A DNA stretch of 64,000 nt from Proteus columbae (lineage in GTDB: Bacteria > Pseudomonadota > Gammaproteobacteria > Enterobacterales > Enterobacteriaceae): positions 1,674,001 to 1,738,000 of the forward strand of contig NZ_CP043925.1 of assembly GCF_009914335.1 (NCBI RefSeq), given 5' to 3'. The stretch's first letter is position 1. Every line of letters begins with the position of its first letter. A program made the position numbers and the translations under genes. Below the pieces are notes generated by a model, which saw only the letters and a list, made by a program, of their open reading frames with translations, did not search any database and was not told the DNA's origin. This document shows, one piece after another, positions 24,395-34,496 of the stretch.

Positions 24395-26455
24395 ATGAAC
24401 AAACTTTTAAATGTGGCTTTTGCAATCGGATTAACGTTAACAGGCACTTCTGTTGTGATGGCTGAGAAACCAGCCACCCCAGCAATGGTAACTATTGATC
24501 AGTTACCCGACTTAAAGCAAGAGCCACAGCATTCTACCGTGAGCGAGCGAGTAACCTCTCGTTTTGAACGCTCTCATTACCGTCAGTTCTCGCTAGATGC
24601 GAGCTTTTCTGAAAAGATTTTTAATCGCTATCTTAATTTATTAGATTATAGCCACAATGTGTTGCTAGCATCAGATATTGCCCAATTTGATAAAGAAAAA
24701 ACCAAAGTAGGTGAATATCTGAAAAAAGGTGAGCTTCAGCCCCTTTATGATCTTTTTAATTTAGCGCAAAAAAGACGTTTTGAACGTTTTCAATACGCCT
24801 TAAACCGCCTAGATAAACCCATAGATTTAACTGGTCAAGATAAGTTTGAGTTAGATAGAACAAAAGCGCCGTGGCCGCAAACTCAAGCTGAGCTAGATAA
24901 ACTTTGGGATGAAAAAGTAAAATATGATTGGCTAACGCTGAAACTATCTGAAAAAACAGATAGCGAAGTTAAAGAGACACTCACTAAGCGTTATAAAGCT
25001 GCATTACGTCGTCAAACGCAAAGCCAAAGCGAAGATGTTTTCCAAATCATTATGTCGGCATTCGCCCGCGAAATTGATCCTCATACAAGTTATCTATCAC
25101 CAAGAAATACCGAAGCCTTTGACTCTGAAATGAGTCTATCCTTAGAAGGCATTGGCGCTGTATTACAGATGGATGATGATTATCCTATGATCAACTCTAT
25201 GGTAACGGGTGGTCCCGCTGCAAAAAGCAAAGAGTTGAAAGTTGGCGATAAAATTATTGCTGTAGGGCAACAAAATAAAACGATGGTTGATGTTGTCGGC
25301 TGGCGACTTGATGATATCGTTGCTTTGATTAAAGGGCCGAAAGGTAGCCAAGTAAAATTAGAAGTTATTTCTGATGAGAAAGGCGCTAAACCAAGAACAA
25401 TCACGTTAGTCAGAGAGCAAATCCGTTTAGAAGACAGAGCGGTTAAGCTAACTGAAAAAGTAATTAACGGTGATAAAGTTGCAATTTTGGATATTCCAAG
25501 CTTCTATGTTGGCTTAACCAATGATGTAAAAACACAGTTACAAAAAGTGGCGAAAGATAATGTTTCATCTTTGGTCATTGATTTGCGCGGCAATGGTGGT
25601 GGAGCATTAACCGAGGCGATTTCACTTTCAGGATTATTTATTCCAAGTGGTCCCGTTGTGCAAGTCAGAGATAATAATGGTCGTGTACGACAAGATTTCG
25701 ATAAAGATGATGTCGTGTATTATAAAGGGCCACTGGTTGTTATCGTGAATCGCTTTAGTGCTTCTGCCTCTGAAATTTTTGCTGCTGCAATGCAAGACTA
25801 CGGACGAGCATTAATTGTCGGTGAGCAAACGTTCGGTAAAGGAACAGTTCAGCAATATCGCCCATTAACCCGTGTTTACGATCAAATGCTAAGCCCTGAT
25901 TGGCCTGGTTTAGGTTCAGTGCAATACACTATTCAAAAATTCTATCGAATTAATGGTGGTAGTACTCAACTTAAAGGGGTAACACCTGATTTGCTGTTAC
26001 CAAGCTTTGATAGTGCTGAAATGGGTGAAAGTTTTGAAGATAACGCATTGCCTTGGGATAGTATCTCTCCAGCAAGTTATCAGCTATCTGAGTATTCAGA
26101 CAAGCTGAAAGCGGCGTTAGCACCATTAACTGAACAGCATACTAAGCGCATTGCAAATGACAGAGAGTTTTCATACATCTTTACTGATATTCAGCGTTAT
26201 AACGATGCTAAAGCAAAAGGTGAAGATAAATTTGTTATCTTAAACTTCGCTGAAAGAGAGAAAGAAAACAAAGAGCTAGAAGCCATTAAATTAAACCGCA
26301 TTAATGAGCGTTTTAAATTAGAGGGTAAGCCTGCGTTGAAATCACTCGATGATTTGCCTAAGGATTATGAAGGGCCAGATCCTTATTTAGATGAAACAGC
26401 TGCAATTGCGGTTGATCTCTCAAAAGTGCTTAAGCCTAAGAAATTATTAAATTAA
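24395..26455 (+). CDS. prc: Tail-specific periplasmic protease Prc (Tsp)
   Basis: A 686-residue exported serine protease (signal peptide about 1-23, ending VVMA). A PDZ domain lies at about 235-330 (LEGIGAVLQMDDDYPMI, then GWRLDDIVALIKGPKGS). The protease core has VIDLRGNGGGALTEA, the nucleophile in NRFSASASEIFAAAMQD, and the general-base Lys in VGEQTFGKGTVQQ. The C terminus ends KPKKLLN. Prc trims the C termini of FtsI and lipoproteins and, with NlpI, controls the peptidoglycan hydrolase MepS. It is the second gene after proQ and is followed by a strong terminator. Confidence 0.95.
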   Translation: MNKLLNVAFAIGLTLTGTSVVMAEKPATPAMVTIDQLPDLKQEPQHSTVSERVTSRFERSHYRQFSLDASFSEKIFNRYLNLLDYSHNVLLASDIAQFDKEKTKVGEYLKKGELQPLYDLFNLAQKRRFERFQYALNRLDKPIDLTGQDKFELDRTKAPWPQTQAELDKLWDEKVKYDWLTLKLSEKTDSEVKETLTKRYKAALRRQTQSQSEDVFQIIMSAFAREIDPHTSYLSPRNTEAFDSEMSLSLEGIGAVLQMDDDYPMINSMVTGGPAAKSKELKVGDKIIAVGQQNKTMVDVVGWRLDDIVALIKGPKGSQVKLEVISDEKGAKPRTITLVREQIRLEDRAVKLTEKVINGDKVAILDIPSFYVGLTNDVKTQLQKVAKDNVSSLVIDLRGNGGGALTEAISLSGLFIPSGPVVQVRDNNGRVRQDFDKDDVVYYKGPLVVIVNRFSASASEIFAAAMQDYGRALIVGEQTFGKGTVQQYRPLTRVYDQMLSPDWPGLGSVQYTIQKFYRINGGSTQLKGVTPDLLLPSFDSAEMGESFEDNALPWDSISPASYQLSEYSDKLKAALAPLTEQHTKRIANDREFSYIFTDIQRYNDAKAKGEDKFVILNFAEREKENKELEAIKLNRINERFKLEGKPALKSLDDLPKDYEGPDPYLDETAAIAVDLSKVLKPKKLLN

Positions 26456-26486
26456 GTTATCAGTTATAACAACGGATACTTAAAGT

Positions 26487-26526
26487 AACCCCCCAATAGT
26501 TGGATAACCAATTGCTGGGGGGTTTT
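26487..26526 (+). terminator. Terminator after prc
   Basis: A strong hairpin with arms CCCCCC / GGGGGG and an inner TTGG / CCAA stem, followed by TTTT, 32 bases past the prc stop. Confidence 0.85.
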
Positions 26527-27368
26527 GTATATATATTGATCAAGATATAAGATTATCATTGCCAATCAATGCTCATCAGGCTTTTCATCAAAAATCTTCT
26601 TAACAAAACCAATAATATCTTCTTGGATAGAACCCTTCATATTTTTAGTTATTCACTATATTAAGTTACCAGTAATATAAATAATTATTAATAAATAGAT
26701 ATTTAAATTTTACTTTATGTCACTTAATTTTTAATTCGAAATATATCTTGAATAAGTTTTGTAAGCTATAAGAGAGAATACTAGGTTAATTTTTAGATAA
26801 GAAGTGAGTTTCTTATCTAATAAGTGGAATGAAAAGATAAAGGGATTATTTATTGTGATTAAGATCTCATTTGAAGGCATGTCTATTGTAATAAATGTAA
26901 CATGTTGTGACAATGATCTCTAAAATTGACATAAGATTACTATAGTATACAGATTATGAAATATTTGCGTCATTTTTGGATATTGACGCGTTAGCTAAAA
27001 TCTTACCTAAATGATGAGTTATCTTTATTCTATAAGTTCAAAAATATATTTTTAGAGCAACATATCATAACTAAAATAATATATTTTCAGAGTAAGGTTC
27101 TCTACGTAAGGGATAATGACTAAAGGCAAATAATCTATAATTTGCTTATAGGATTTTATTGCAAAAAAATAAGTGAATATAAATATGGTGAAGTATCCAT
27201 ATTGGATTTTTTATGCCAAAAAATGACTCTATTGCTTGAAAATGGTGCAACTATAAATTTAATCAAAGGTTATTTTTTAGCTAAATAAAGAAATGGTGTT
27301 TTATTAAACTTGCTGAATATAAGTCAGTATAACTTAATTCAAATATTTATTAACCAGGTTGCATTTAA
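26527..27368. other. Long intergenic region before the OprD-type porin
   Basis: About 840 bases with no gene that can be firmly supported. It contains a 24-codon minus-strand frame at 26566-26640 with protein-like composition (MKGSIQEDIIGFVKKIF and KPDEH at its end) but no good ribosome site, perhaps a relic. Two similar 22-base stretches lie at about 27041 and 27074 (AATATATTTTTAGAG and AATATATTTTCAGAG). The region probably carries long-range control of the porin. Confidence 0.35.
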
Positions 27369-28721
27369 ATGAAAGTAAAAAAAATAGTATTGTTTATGTT
27401 GTCTCCTTGCTTCTTAGCGGTAAGCGCTGCTAATGCTGCGAATTGGGAAGACTCAATTAAAGAAAGCGCGTTTATTTCAGATTCAGAACTTGAACTTTCT
27501 ACAATCAATATGTGGAAATACTTGAAAACTGAAAACCGCTTTGATAAAGAAGAGCAACGCTACAGAAAGCAAGTTGCTAATGCTTGGGGGCAAAACTTCC
27601 AAGCTGATTTCAGATCAGGTTATTTAGGTGGCATTCTAGGATTTGATGTCTCTTATTATGGTGGTATCAAATTAGGTGCAAGTAAAGACTTCGCCTCTCG
27701 TGCAATCTTATATAATGATGATGGCGAAGCAAAAGGCTATAACAAAATTGGTCAACGTTTTGCAAAAGTTAAATTCGATTTAGATCCTGTATTAATTAAC
27801 GGTAAAGCGGGTTGGTTTACTCTGAAAAATACCGGTATTTTTACAAACTCACAGCGTTTATCATTAAACAGCTACAATGGTTATGCAACTAACACTGCAA
27901 TGGGCGACTGGAGCCTAGATTTACTATTCCTTGACGGTAAAGTAATGCGTCGTGATAGTCCAAATATCGACAGAATGTATTTTAGCGATGGTAATGGCGT
28001 TAGACATAATATCGACCATGTGCTGACTGGTGGCATTAACTACAACTCCAAACCGTTAAAAGTATTTTATTTCTATGGTCAAGCGGATGATGTATTCCGT
28101 CAACATGGTTTAGAAGCAAAATATAAATTAACCTCAGATGTTACTGTTGGCGGTGTTGTTTATTATCATGATTACGGTAGTGATGGTAAACGTACATTAA
28201 GTGATGCCAATAAGGGTAAACGTAACTTTGATAATGACGCATGGCACTTTGCAGGTACTATGGAATGGCGCATTCCAGAGTCACCATGGACGTTACGTAC
28301 AGGTGTGACATATACCGATGCAGAAAAAGCTAATGGTGTTGGTCAATTTGCTCGTAATCCAATTGGTAATACCCGTGGACGCTTTAACTCACCTGCTTAC
28401 GCAGATATCGACTATGTACGTGATGGTGAGGTTATGGGTGCATTGGAAGCTGAATACAGAGTTAGCAAAGAACTGTCTGTTGGTGCGCGTACCAACTATA
28501 GTGAATTCAGCTATTCTGGCGAAAGATTAAAACAAGGACAGTTTGGTTTATTTAGCTACTGGAAACCAACCGCGAATCTTTCTGTTTCTTTAAGCGGTGG
28601 TATCGGCTGGCACCACCAGCAAGAAAACGACTATACCACACCAAAACTTTATGATGGTCACTCACAACGAGCTCACTCATTGTCTGGCTCTATGACAACA
28701 ACATATCGTTTTAAAATGTAA
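27369..28721 (+). CDS. OprD-family outer-membrane porin
   Basis: A 450-residue outer-membrane beta-barrel. The signal peptide covers about 1-24 (ending ANAA), followed by the OprD-family start FISDSELELSTINMWKYLKTENRF shown in parts, then GYLGGILGFDVSYYGGIKLGA, ARAGYF-like ATTENUATED strand motifs (GKAGWFTLKNTGIFTNSQRL) and a C-terminal strand ending TTTYRFKM. OprD-family porins take up specific small solutes; ChiP (chito-oligosaccharides) is the E. coli relative. The substrate cannot be fixed by eye. The gene interrupts the usual prc-htpX adjacency of enterobacteria, with 0.9 kb of AT-rich DNA before it, and looks like an insertion in this lineage. Confidence 0.85.
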   Translation: MKVKKIVLFMLSPCFLAVSAANAANWEDSIKESAFISDSELELSTINMWKYLKTENRFDKEEQRYRKQVANAWGQNFQADFRSGYLGGILGFDVSYYGGIKLGASKDFASRAILYNDDGEAKGYNKIGQRFAKVKFDLDPVLINGKAGWFTLKNTGIFTNSQRLSLNSYNGYATNTAMGDWSLDLLFLDGKVMRRDSPNIDRMYFSDGNGVRHNIDHVLTGGINYNSKPLKVFYFYGQADDVFRQHGLEAKYKLTSDVTVGGVVYYHDYGSDGKRTLSDANKGKRNFDNDAWHFAGTMEWRIPESPWTLRTGVTYTDAEKANGVGQFARNPIGNTRGRFNSPAYADIDYVRDGEVMGALEAEYRVSKELSVGARTNYSEFSYSGERLKQGQFGLFSYWKPTANLSVSLSGGIGWHHQQENDYTTPKLYDGHSQRAHSLSGSMTTTYRFKM

Positions 28722-28757
28722 CCTATAGCGTTAATTGAGTTTATTGCTCATATCAGA

Positions 28758-28795
28758 TGCACGACTTGCATACATTGTGAGTCGTGCATAAAAAT
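28758..28795 (+). terminator. Hairpin after the porin gene
   Basis: Stem TGCACGACT / AGTCGTGCA with a 13-base loop, 36 bases past the porin stop. The tail is A-rich rather than T-rich, so termination is likely but not certain. The rest of the 28722-29151 gap is AT-rich upstream DNA of htpX with nothing else recognised. Confidence 0.5.
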
Positions 28796-29151
28796 ACAGA
28801 GATAGCGGCTCTATCGATTATCGTAAAAGATGGCGTCTATATGCTAACTTACGCTGTTTTTTTATGGTAAACCCATTGTCATGATATTAAACAATACAAG
28901 CCTTTCTTAAATAAATTCCTTCCGTTCGACAAAACAGAAAATTCATATCATCTATTATCAATCACACTTTATACTTAAGTTTTAAATGATGCCTAATATT
29001 AGGTGTTCACTGGCTATTTTTTTATCAAAATGTAAAGTTATATCGTTTTTAATATTAAATAAGTTAAAAGGCTTGATAAAATCTAAAAAAGCCTTATTTA
29101 TAAGACAGTTTTAGCAATGTGATAATTAGATAAAATAGGAACAGTATCAAT

Positions 29152-30030
29152 ATGATGAGAATTGCTTTATTCCTGTTAACAAACTTAGCCGTTATGTTTG
29201 TTTTTGGGATCATCTTATCTTTAACAGGTATACAAGGTCGTAGTGTTCAAGGCTTGATGATCATGGCGGGCTTATTTGGCTTTGGTGGTGCATTCATTTC
29301 ACTATTAATGTCAAAATGGATGGCATTACGTTCAGTGGGTGGTCAAGTTATTGAAAACCCAACTTCAGAAGTAGAGCGTTGGTTATTAGATACGGTAAGA
29401 CGACAATCTGAACAAGTCGGTATTAAAATGCCACAAGTAGCAATTTATGATGCACCTGATATTAATGCGTTCGCGACAGGTGCTCGTCGTGATGCGTCGC
29501 TGGTGGCCGTGAGTACTGGTTTGTTAGCTAGTATGAGCCGTGATGAAGCAGAAGCGGTTATTGCCCACGAAATTAGCCATGTCGCTAATGGTGATATGAT
29601 AACCATGACCTTACTGCAAGGTGTTGTGAATACCTTCGTTATCTTTATTTCTCGTATCATCGCTCAATTTGTTGCTAACTTTATTTCTAATGATGAAGAG
29701 AGCGAAAATAGCAATGGAAACCCATGGGTCTATATGGGAGTTTCAATGGTTCTGGAAATTGTATTCGGTATTCTTGCCAGCATTATTACAATGTGGTTCT
29801 CTCGTTATCGTGAGTTCCATGCGGATGCTGGTTCTGCAAAGCTTGTTGGCCGTGAGAAAATGATAGCTGCATTACAACGTTTGAAAACGAGTTACGAGCC
29901 GCAAGAAGAAAGTAGCATGATGGCTTTCTGTATTAATGGCCGTAATAAGTCATTCAGCGAGTTATTTTTATCTCACCCGCCATTAGATAAGCGTATTGAA
30001 GCACTGCGCAATGGTGAGTATCTGAAATAA
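29152..30030 (+). CDS. htpX: Membrane zinc protease HtpX
   Basis: A 292-residue inner-membrane M48 metalloprotease that degrades misfolded membrane proteins together with FtsH. Two N-terminal membrane helices (about 4-25 and 34-52) precede the catalytic HEISH motif ([13 protein letters not shown], about residue 140), two further helices, and the third zinc ligand region [12 protein letters not shown]. It ends [15 protein letters not shown]. In E. coli it is CpxR-controlled and directly follows prc; here the porin intervenes. M1/M2 both start codons; the first is used. Confidence 0.95.
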   Translation: MMRIALFLLTNLAVMFVFGIILSLTGIQGRSVQGLMIMAGLFGFGGAFISLLMSKWMALRSVGGQVIENPTSEVERWLLDTVRRQSEQVGIKMPQVAIYDAPDINAFATGARRDASLVAVSTGLLASMSRDEAEAVIAHEISHVANGDMITMTLLQGVVNTFVIFISRIIAQFVANFISNDEESENSNGNPWVYMGVSMVLEIVFGILASIITMWFSRYREFHADAGSAKLVGREKMIAALQRLKTSYEPQEESSMMAFCINGRNKSFSELFLSHPPLDKRIEALRNGEYLK

Positions 30031-30064
30031 GATTGAGATTTTAATCGCCAACTCTCAAAAAATT

Positions 30065-30096
30065 AAAGCGCTCAATATGAAAGTATTGGGCGCTTT
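30065..30096. terminator. Bidirectional terminator
   Basis: Stem AAAGCGCTCAATA / TATTGGGCGCTTT between convergent htpX and the gene at 30118. Confidence 0.8.
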
Positions 30097-30117
30097 CTAT
30101 TTGTGAAGAATAGGGCT

Positions 30118-30981
30118 TTAATCTAAATATTCGCCAAAGTATGTCACCACTTTTTCCTCATCAATTTTAAGGCTGCCTTTCCAGCCTGCCCACGGCATTT
30201 CCATATCAGAGCGACCTTTTGTGTTATTAAGTTGGTTTTCTGCAATGGTAATATCGCCGAAATTAGCCCAATGATCCAAAGATAATGGAATATACGCATT
30301 GGGAATAACACCAACTAAGGCAAGTGAGTGCAAAATACCTCGTTTGGTATATTTATCACCAGAAATTAATTTAGCTTCATTTAACCGCTTTTCAAACTTA
30401 CCCGGAGTTTCATCTTCTGGAGATTGGCGTAATAAATGGAGTAATTGCTTAAAGATCTCTTTATCTGCGGATGTTGGACTGACTGGCGCGACGGTCAGTA
30501 GATGTTTTAAATTCAAGTAAGCATAAGAGGGATTGTCCGTATAAGAATTACCATAATAGAGGCAATATTGAAAATAGCTGTCATTAATATGTTTTTGTTG
30601 ATCCCCATCACTACAAACCCAACAGCAGGCATATTGAGGTTTTTCTTCATAATTATGTAATGGCAAATTTTGTAATTTATGAAAAGCCCCTAGAACAGAG
30701 CGACCTCTAAGATAACTGCCTCCAACACCTGCAACAAAAGCATCTAAGCAACGCTTTTGGGTGAGTAATGGATTATTCTTTAAGCTATTTAATTTCGAAA
30801 TAACATCAGTGTGATCAGCAAATTTTTCTATGATATTAGGTTGCCAATTGGCCTCAGATAACAAAGTTTGTTCCTTGTCTGAAAGAATATTAAGGGGATA
30901 CAGTGAAACTTGGCGTTCTGGATCATATTGGCTATTTTCATATTTATAGAGTTTACGTAAAACTCGCATAATTTTTTGCAC
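30118..30981 (-). CDS. Conserved protein of unknown function
   Basis: A 287-residue soluble protein without signal peptide or membrane segment. Strongly patterned blocks suggest a real conserved family: RCLDAFVAGVGGSYLRGRSVLGAFH (residues about 78-102, in parts), YACCWVC (a CCxxC cluster that could bind metal), FQYCLYYGNSYT, YAYLNLKHL, SPEDETPGKFEKRL, KRGILHSLALVGVIPN, PLSLDHW, and TKGRSDMEMPWAGW near the C terminus. I recall hypothetical proteins with the same blocks in other bacteria but no named function. It sits between convergent htpX and tcyP as a single gene. The cysteine cluster together with a C-terminal Trp/Met-rich motif could suit a metal- or nucleic-acid-binding role, but this is a guess. 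Confidence 0.65.
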   Translation of the reverse strand: MQKIMRVLRKLYKYENSQYDPERQVSLYPLNILSDKEQTLLSEANWQPNIIEKFADHTDVISKLNSLKNNPLLTQKRCLDAFVAGVGGSYLRGRSVLGAFHKLQNLPLHNYEEKPQYACCWVCSDGDQQKHINDSYFQYCLYYGNSYTDNPSYAYLNLKHLLTVAPVSPTSADKEIFKQLLHLLRQSPEDETPGKFEKRLNEAKLISGDKYTKRGILHSLALVGVIPNAYIPLSLDHWANFGDITIAENQLNNTKGRSDMEMPWAGWKGSLKIDEEKVVTYFGEYLD

Positions 30982-31069
30982 GATTTTACCTTGTTATGTT
31001 TATAGGTTTTTTATTGATATTGGTGAATTGCATAGATAGAAGATAGGTAACTTAATATAGATACAAAAA

Positions 31070-31096
31070 AAAGCCAGTTCAAATGAACTGGCTTTA
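31070..31096 (-). terminator. Terminator after tcyP
   Basis: Stem AAAGCCAGTTC / GAACTGGCTTT with an AAAT loop; the minus-strand tail is a run of Ts. Confidence 0.85.
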
Positions 31097-31116
31097 TCAA
31101 TAGAGGTAGATAACGT

Positions 31117-32508
31117 TTATTTTACGGTAAGCTCAGTTTCTTCATCTTGGTTGAAGACAGCTTTGTCCGTTTGTCCCATAATTTGACTGGTGATTGTACC
31201 TGCTGTCATTGAGCCACTAACGTTTAATGCTGTACGTCCCATATCAATTAACGGCTCTACTGAGATTAACAGAGCAACTAATGTCACTGGTAAGCCCATT
31301 GCAGGTAAAACGATAAGGGCTGCAAATGTTGCACCACCACCCACGCCAGCAACACCAGCAGAGCTAACAGTTACGATAGCCACTAAAGTTGCGATCCACA
31401 TTGGATCTAATGGGTTAATTCCCACGGTAGGCGCAACCATAACAGCTAACATCGCAGGGTAAATACCCGCACAACCATTTTGACCAATTGTTGTACCAAA
31501 AGACGATGAGAAGCTTGCGATAGATTCAGGTACACCAACACGTTTAATTTGAGTTTCAATATTTAACGGAATACTTGCAGCACTTGAGCGGCTTGTAAAT
31601 GCAAATGCTAATAAAGGCCCCGCTTTTTTGAAGAATTTAATAGGGTTTAAACCCGTGAAGCTGACCAGTAATCCATGAACAACAAACATTAAGCCAATAG
31701 CAACATAAGAGGCAACAACAAAGCTTCCTAATTGAATGATGTCGTGCATATTTGAGCTTGCAACAACCTTAGTCATTAGAGCCATTACACCATAAGGTGT
31801 TAACATCATAACAATACGAACCAGCTTCATGATCCATGATTGTAGGCAATCAATCGCGGCTAAAACTTTCTCACCACGAGGCTGGTCTTCTTTGAGTAAT
31901 TTCAATGCAGCCATGCCTAAGAAAGTTGCAAAGATAACAACGCTAATAATCGATGTTGAGCTTGCACCTGTTAAATCAGCAAATGGATTTTTAGGAATAA
32001 ATGACAAAATAAGCTGTGGCATCGTTAAGTCAGAAACTTTGCCCATGTAATTTTGTTCAAGCGCAATTAAGCGCTGTGCTTCTTGTTCACCTTGTACTAA
32101 GCCTTCTGCTGTTAAGCCAAATAGGTTAGCAATAACAATACCGATTAAGGCAGAAATAGCGGTGGTAAATAACAGTGTACCAATAGTGAGACCACTAATT
32201 TTTCCTAGTGATGATGCTTGATGCAAACGAGCTACGGCACTAAGAATAGAGGCAAATACTAATGGCATAATGATCATTTGCAACAGCTGTACATAGCCAT
32301 TACCCACGATATTAAACCAAAGAATAGATTCTTTAATAATAGGATCGTGTGAGTCATAGAATGCGTGTAGTGCTAGTCCAAAAGCAACACCAAAAACTAA
32401 ACCAACAAGAACTTTCTTTGAAAGGCTCCACTGACGTTGACTTAATTTAGCCAAGATGAGTAATAGCACAACAAAGACGAGTACGTTAATAATTAACGGA
32501 AAATTCAT
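31117..32508 (-). CDS. tcyP: L-cystine:proton/sodium symporter TcyP (YdjN)
   Basis: A 463-residue inner-membrane transporter of the dicarboxylate/amino acid:cation symporter (DAACS) family, of the same length as E. coli TcyP. It shows eight helices, the hairpin motif [14 protein letters not shown] (serine-rich HP1), [22 protein letters not shown], and [23 protein letters not shown] (HP2), with [14 protein letters not shown] at the cation site. It imports cystine as a sulfur source and, in E. coli, is under CysB control. Start and length agree with family. It is the first gene of the E. coli-like block tcyP-ydjM-yniC-yniB-yniA. Confidence 0.92.
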   Translation of the reverse strand: MNFPLIINVLVFVVLLLILAKLSQRQWSLSKKVLVGLVFGVAFGLALHAFYDSHDPIIKESILWFNIVGNGYVQLLQMIIMPLVFASILSAVARLHQASSLGKISGLTIGTLLFTTAISALIGIVIANLFGLTAEGLVQGEQEAQRLIALEQNYMGKVSDLTMPQLILSFIPKNPFADLTGASSTSIISVVIFATFLGMAALKLLKEDQPRGEKVLAAIDCLQSWIMKLVRIVMMLTPYGVMALMTKVVASSNMHDIIQLGSFVVASYVAIGLMFVVHGLLVSFTGLNPIKFFKKAGPLLAFAFTSRSSAASIPLNIETQIKRVGVPESIASFSSSFGTTIGQNGCAGIYPAMLAVMVAPTVGINPLDPMWIATLVAIVTVSSAGVAGVGGGATFAALIVLPAMGLPVTLVALLISVEPLIDMGRTALNVSGSMTAGTITSQIMGQTDKAVFNQDEETELTVK

Positions 32509-32751
32509 CTTAACTCTCCAACGAGATCTTTATTTATATAAATTCAACGATTGTATGCGATATGAGTTCTTAGGTAATAAGAAAGGATATAACAGCATCA
32601 ATTCGTTATATAGTAACAGGGTTGTTAATAACTTTTTATAATTAATTAGTATTTTATATAATCGTTTGGTTATAAAGACAAGGAAAGTAGGTATAAAAAG
32701 ATGTAAGAATTTATAAATAAATAGAAAAACGTAGGGTTTTGTCAAGGGATG

Positions 32752-33318
32752 TTAAAAGTTAGTGCGCTTATCGTGGTACATCTGTAACCAGTTGTTGACT
32801 TGCGAAGGCAGGGTAACAGTAAGGTGTGGAGGTAAAAAAAGTGCGCCAACAAGGATCAAAACAGAAATAAATCTCTCGCCTTTTTTATTATTCTTTTTAC
32901 CTAAAATAGGTAATGCAAAACGCATTTTTAAAGGCCACAAGAAAGGAACGCCCGCAGGAGTTAACATATCGGCAATGAGATGACTAAGATAACCCAATAA
33001 AAGGGCATGGAAGATATCGGCAGAAATATCCCAACGTGGTGAAACTTGGGTTTCCCACAAAATAGCTAAACCACAAAACGCAAGTAAACTATGCGTAAAA
33101 CCTCGATGACCACAGAGCTTTGATAGCGGCAGAGAAATAATACGGAATAATCGCCCAAGAATAGAGCCAGGGTGATCTAAATCAGGAAGAAGTGAGCCTA
33201 ATAAGACAGCAGGGATCATGTGAAACCAATCACCATCAGCAAGAGCTGGTGTTATTTCAAGCTTCTGTGCTAACACAAGTGTTGCCACAGAAAAAAGTAG
33301 ATGTCCTTCTGCTGTCAT
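32752..33318 (-). CDS. ydjM: YdjM-type membrane-bound metal-dependent hydrolase, LexA-regulated
   Basis: A 188-residue inner-membrane protein (DUF457 metal-dependent hydrolase family). Histidine/aspartate metal motifs: MTAEGHLLFSVA at the start, GSLLPDLDHPGSILGRL, CGHRGFTHSLL, and GYLSHLIADMLTPAGVPFLWP. It has four or five membrane helices. In E. coli ydjM is an SOS gene; here a perfect LexA-type site lies just upstream (33337), so SOS induction is very likely. Enzymatic substrate unknown. It ends near the tcyP upstream region and is transcribed singly. Confidence 0.88.
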   Translation of the reverse strand: MTAEGHLLFSVATLVLAQKLEITPALADGDWFHMIPAVLLGSLLPDLDHPGSILGRLFRIISLPLSKLCGHRGFTHSLLAFCGLAILWETQVSPRWDISADIFHALLLGYLSHLIADMLTPAGVPFLWPLKMRFALPILGKKNNKKGERFISVLILVGALFLPPHLTVTLPSQVNNWLQMYHDKRTNF

Positions 33319-33336
33319 TCCATATCTGTTCGTTTG

Positions 33337-33352
33337 CTGTTCATTTATACAG
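33337..33352 (-). promoter_or_regulatory. LexA (SOS) box of ydjM
   Basis: CTGT-TCATTTAT-ACAG, the canonical CTGT-N8-ACAG LexA operator with an AT-rich centre, 19 bases upstream of the ydjM start. E. coli ydjM is a known LexA target, which supports it. No second box was found. Confidence 0.85.
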
Positions 33353-33581
33353 TAATGAAGTATAAAAGGTTTTGACGATAACTAACAGACAAAAAAGATA
33401 AAAATTGTCTTAAATATTAAGGAATAACGGGAGTATTTTATTTGATTGATTTAAAAATGATCGAATTTAGGATAAGAAACTAAAAAGTAAGATAACAGCG
33501 AATGGCAGTAAGCAAAATATATAAGAGGAATACTTAAAAGTAGAAAATGGCTCGCGAGGCGATAAACATTAAAAATAGAAC

Positions 33582-33616
33582 AAAAAGGATATCTGACAAG
33601 GCAAGATATCCTTTTT
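33582..33616 (-). terminator. Terminator after yniC
   Basis: Stem AAAAAGGATATC / GATATCCTTTTT with an 11-base loop, just past the yniC stop on the minus strand. Confidence 0.85.
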
Positions 33617-33627
33617 ATTTATGGAAA

Positions 33628-34296
33628 TTAGCCTAATAAATGCAGTTGTGTTAGCTCATTGAGTGATGCAATTTTTACATCAGCTAAGCCCCATTGTTTA
33701 TCATTAAATTGTTCTGTTGCTGGTACAACGATAGAGCGCATTCTTGCACCTTTACAAGCAATCATACCATTGCGAGAATCTTCTAATGAGACACAGTGGA
33801 TAGGATCAAGATTAAGTGCTTTAGCTGCGTTTAGATAAACCTCAGGGTGTGGTTTGCTGTGTGGTAATTCATCAGCAGACACGACGGCTGAGAAGTAATG
33901 GCGAATATTAAACAACTCAAGTACACGCTCAAGCATAAAATCAGGAGATGCCGATGCAAGTGCAATTTTTAACCCTGATGATTTGCAAAGTTCTAAGGCA
34001 TGTTCAACACCTGGTAATAGTGGCTTTGTTTCTTCAACCAATTTGACAACACGAGAAACCATTTTTTGTTTTGCTTCTTGTTTTGAAACGCCTTGCCAAG
34101 GTGATGCTCTATACCATAAATCAATGACTTCATTTATTCTTAACCCAACCATATCGGGCATTGCCGATGCAAGGGATAAATCGACGCCTAATTCAGCAAA
34201 GACCTCATGTTCTGCTTGCTGCCAAAATGGTTCAGAGTCGATTAATAAACCATCCATATCAAATATTGCAGCTTCAATAGGGAATTTAAAAGACAT
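33628..34296 (-). CDS. yniC: Hexitol/2-deoxyglucose-6-phosphate phosphatase (HxpB, YniC)
   Basis: A 222-residue cytoplasmic HAD-superfamily phosphatase, of the same length as E. coli YniC. HAD motifs: I, AAIFDMDGLLIDSEP (nucleophile Asp and acid/base Asp); II, ALASASP; III, Lys in HSKPHPEVY; IV, SLEDSRNGMIACKGA. It has a helical cap of the beta-phosphoglucomutase type. It dephosphorylates sugar phosphates such as 2-deoxyglucose-6-P and hexitol phosphates. The ATG at 34296 is chosen because the GGAG ribosome site lies in the four-codon extension before it. It is divergent from yniB, as in E. coli. Confidence 0.92.
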   Translation of the reverse strand: MSFKFPIEAAIFDMDGLLIDSEPFWQQAEHEVFAELGVDLSLASAMPDMVGLRINEVIDLWYRASPWQGVSKQEAKQKMVSRVVKLVEETKPLLPGVEHALELCKSSGLKIALASASPDFMLERVLELFNIRHYFSAVVSADELPHSKPHPEVYLNAAKALNLDPIHCVSLEDSRNGMIACKGARMRSIVVPATEQFNDKQWGLADVKIASLNELTQLHLLG

Positions 34297-34496
34297 GTTA
34301 CTCTCCATAAATAAGGTCTATGTTGTCGAGTGGCGATTGTAGCAAGAGTTACAAGGAAAATCTTTTTAATCAGTTTCTTATTTATTTTGTAAAATAAATA
34401 GAGAGAATAGCTACTATTAATTTATTGTCGTATTAGCCGTTAACTAGACTACGATAAACAGATAAGATATTGACGAATTCTATTAGTGAGGATGTG

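Noticed and set aside
26566..26640. 24-codon frame on the minus strand
   Set aside because: The composition is protein-like, but there is no ribosome site or family match; mentioned only as a possible relic in the intergenic entry.
27041..27097. Pair of similar AT-rich 22-base stretches upstream of the porin
   Set aside because: Only two copies, mostly A and T; chance similarity is plausible in this base composition.
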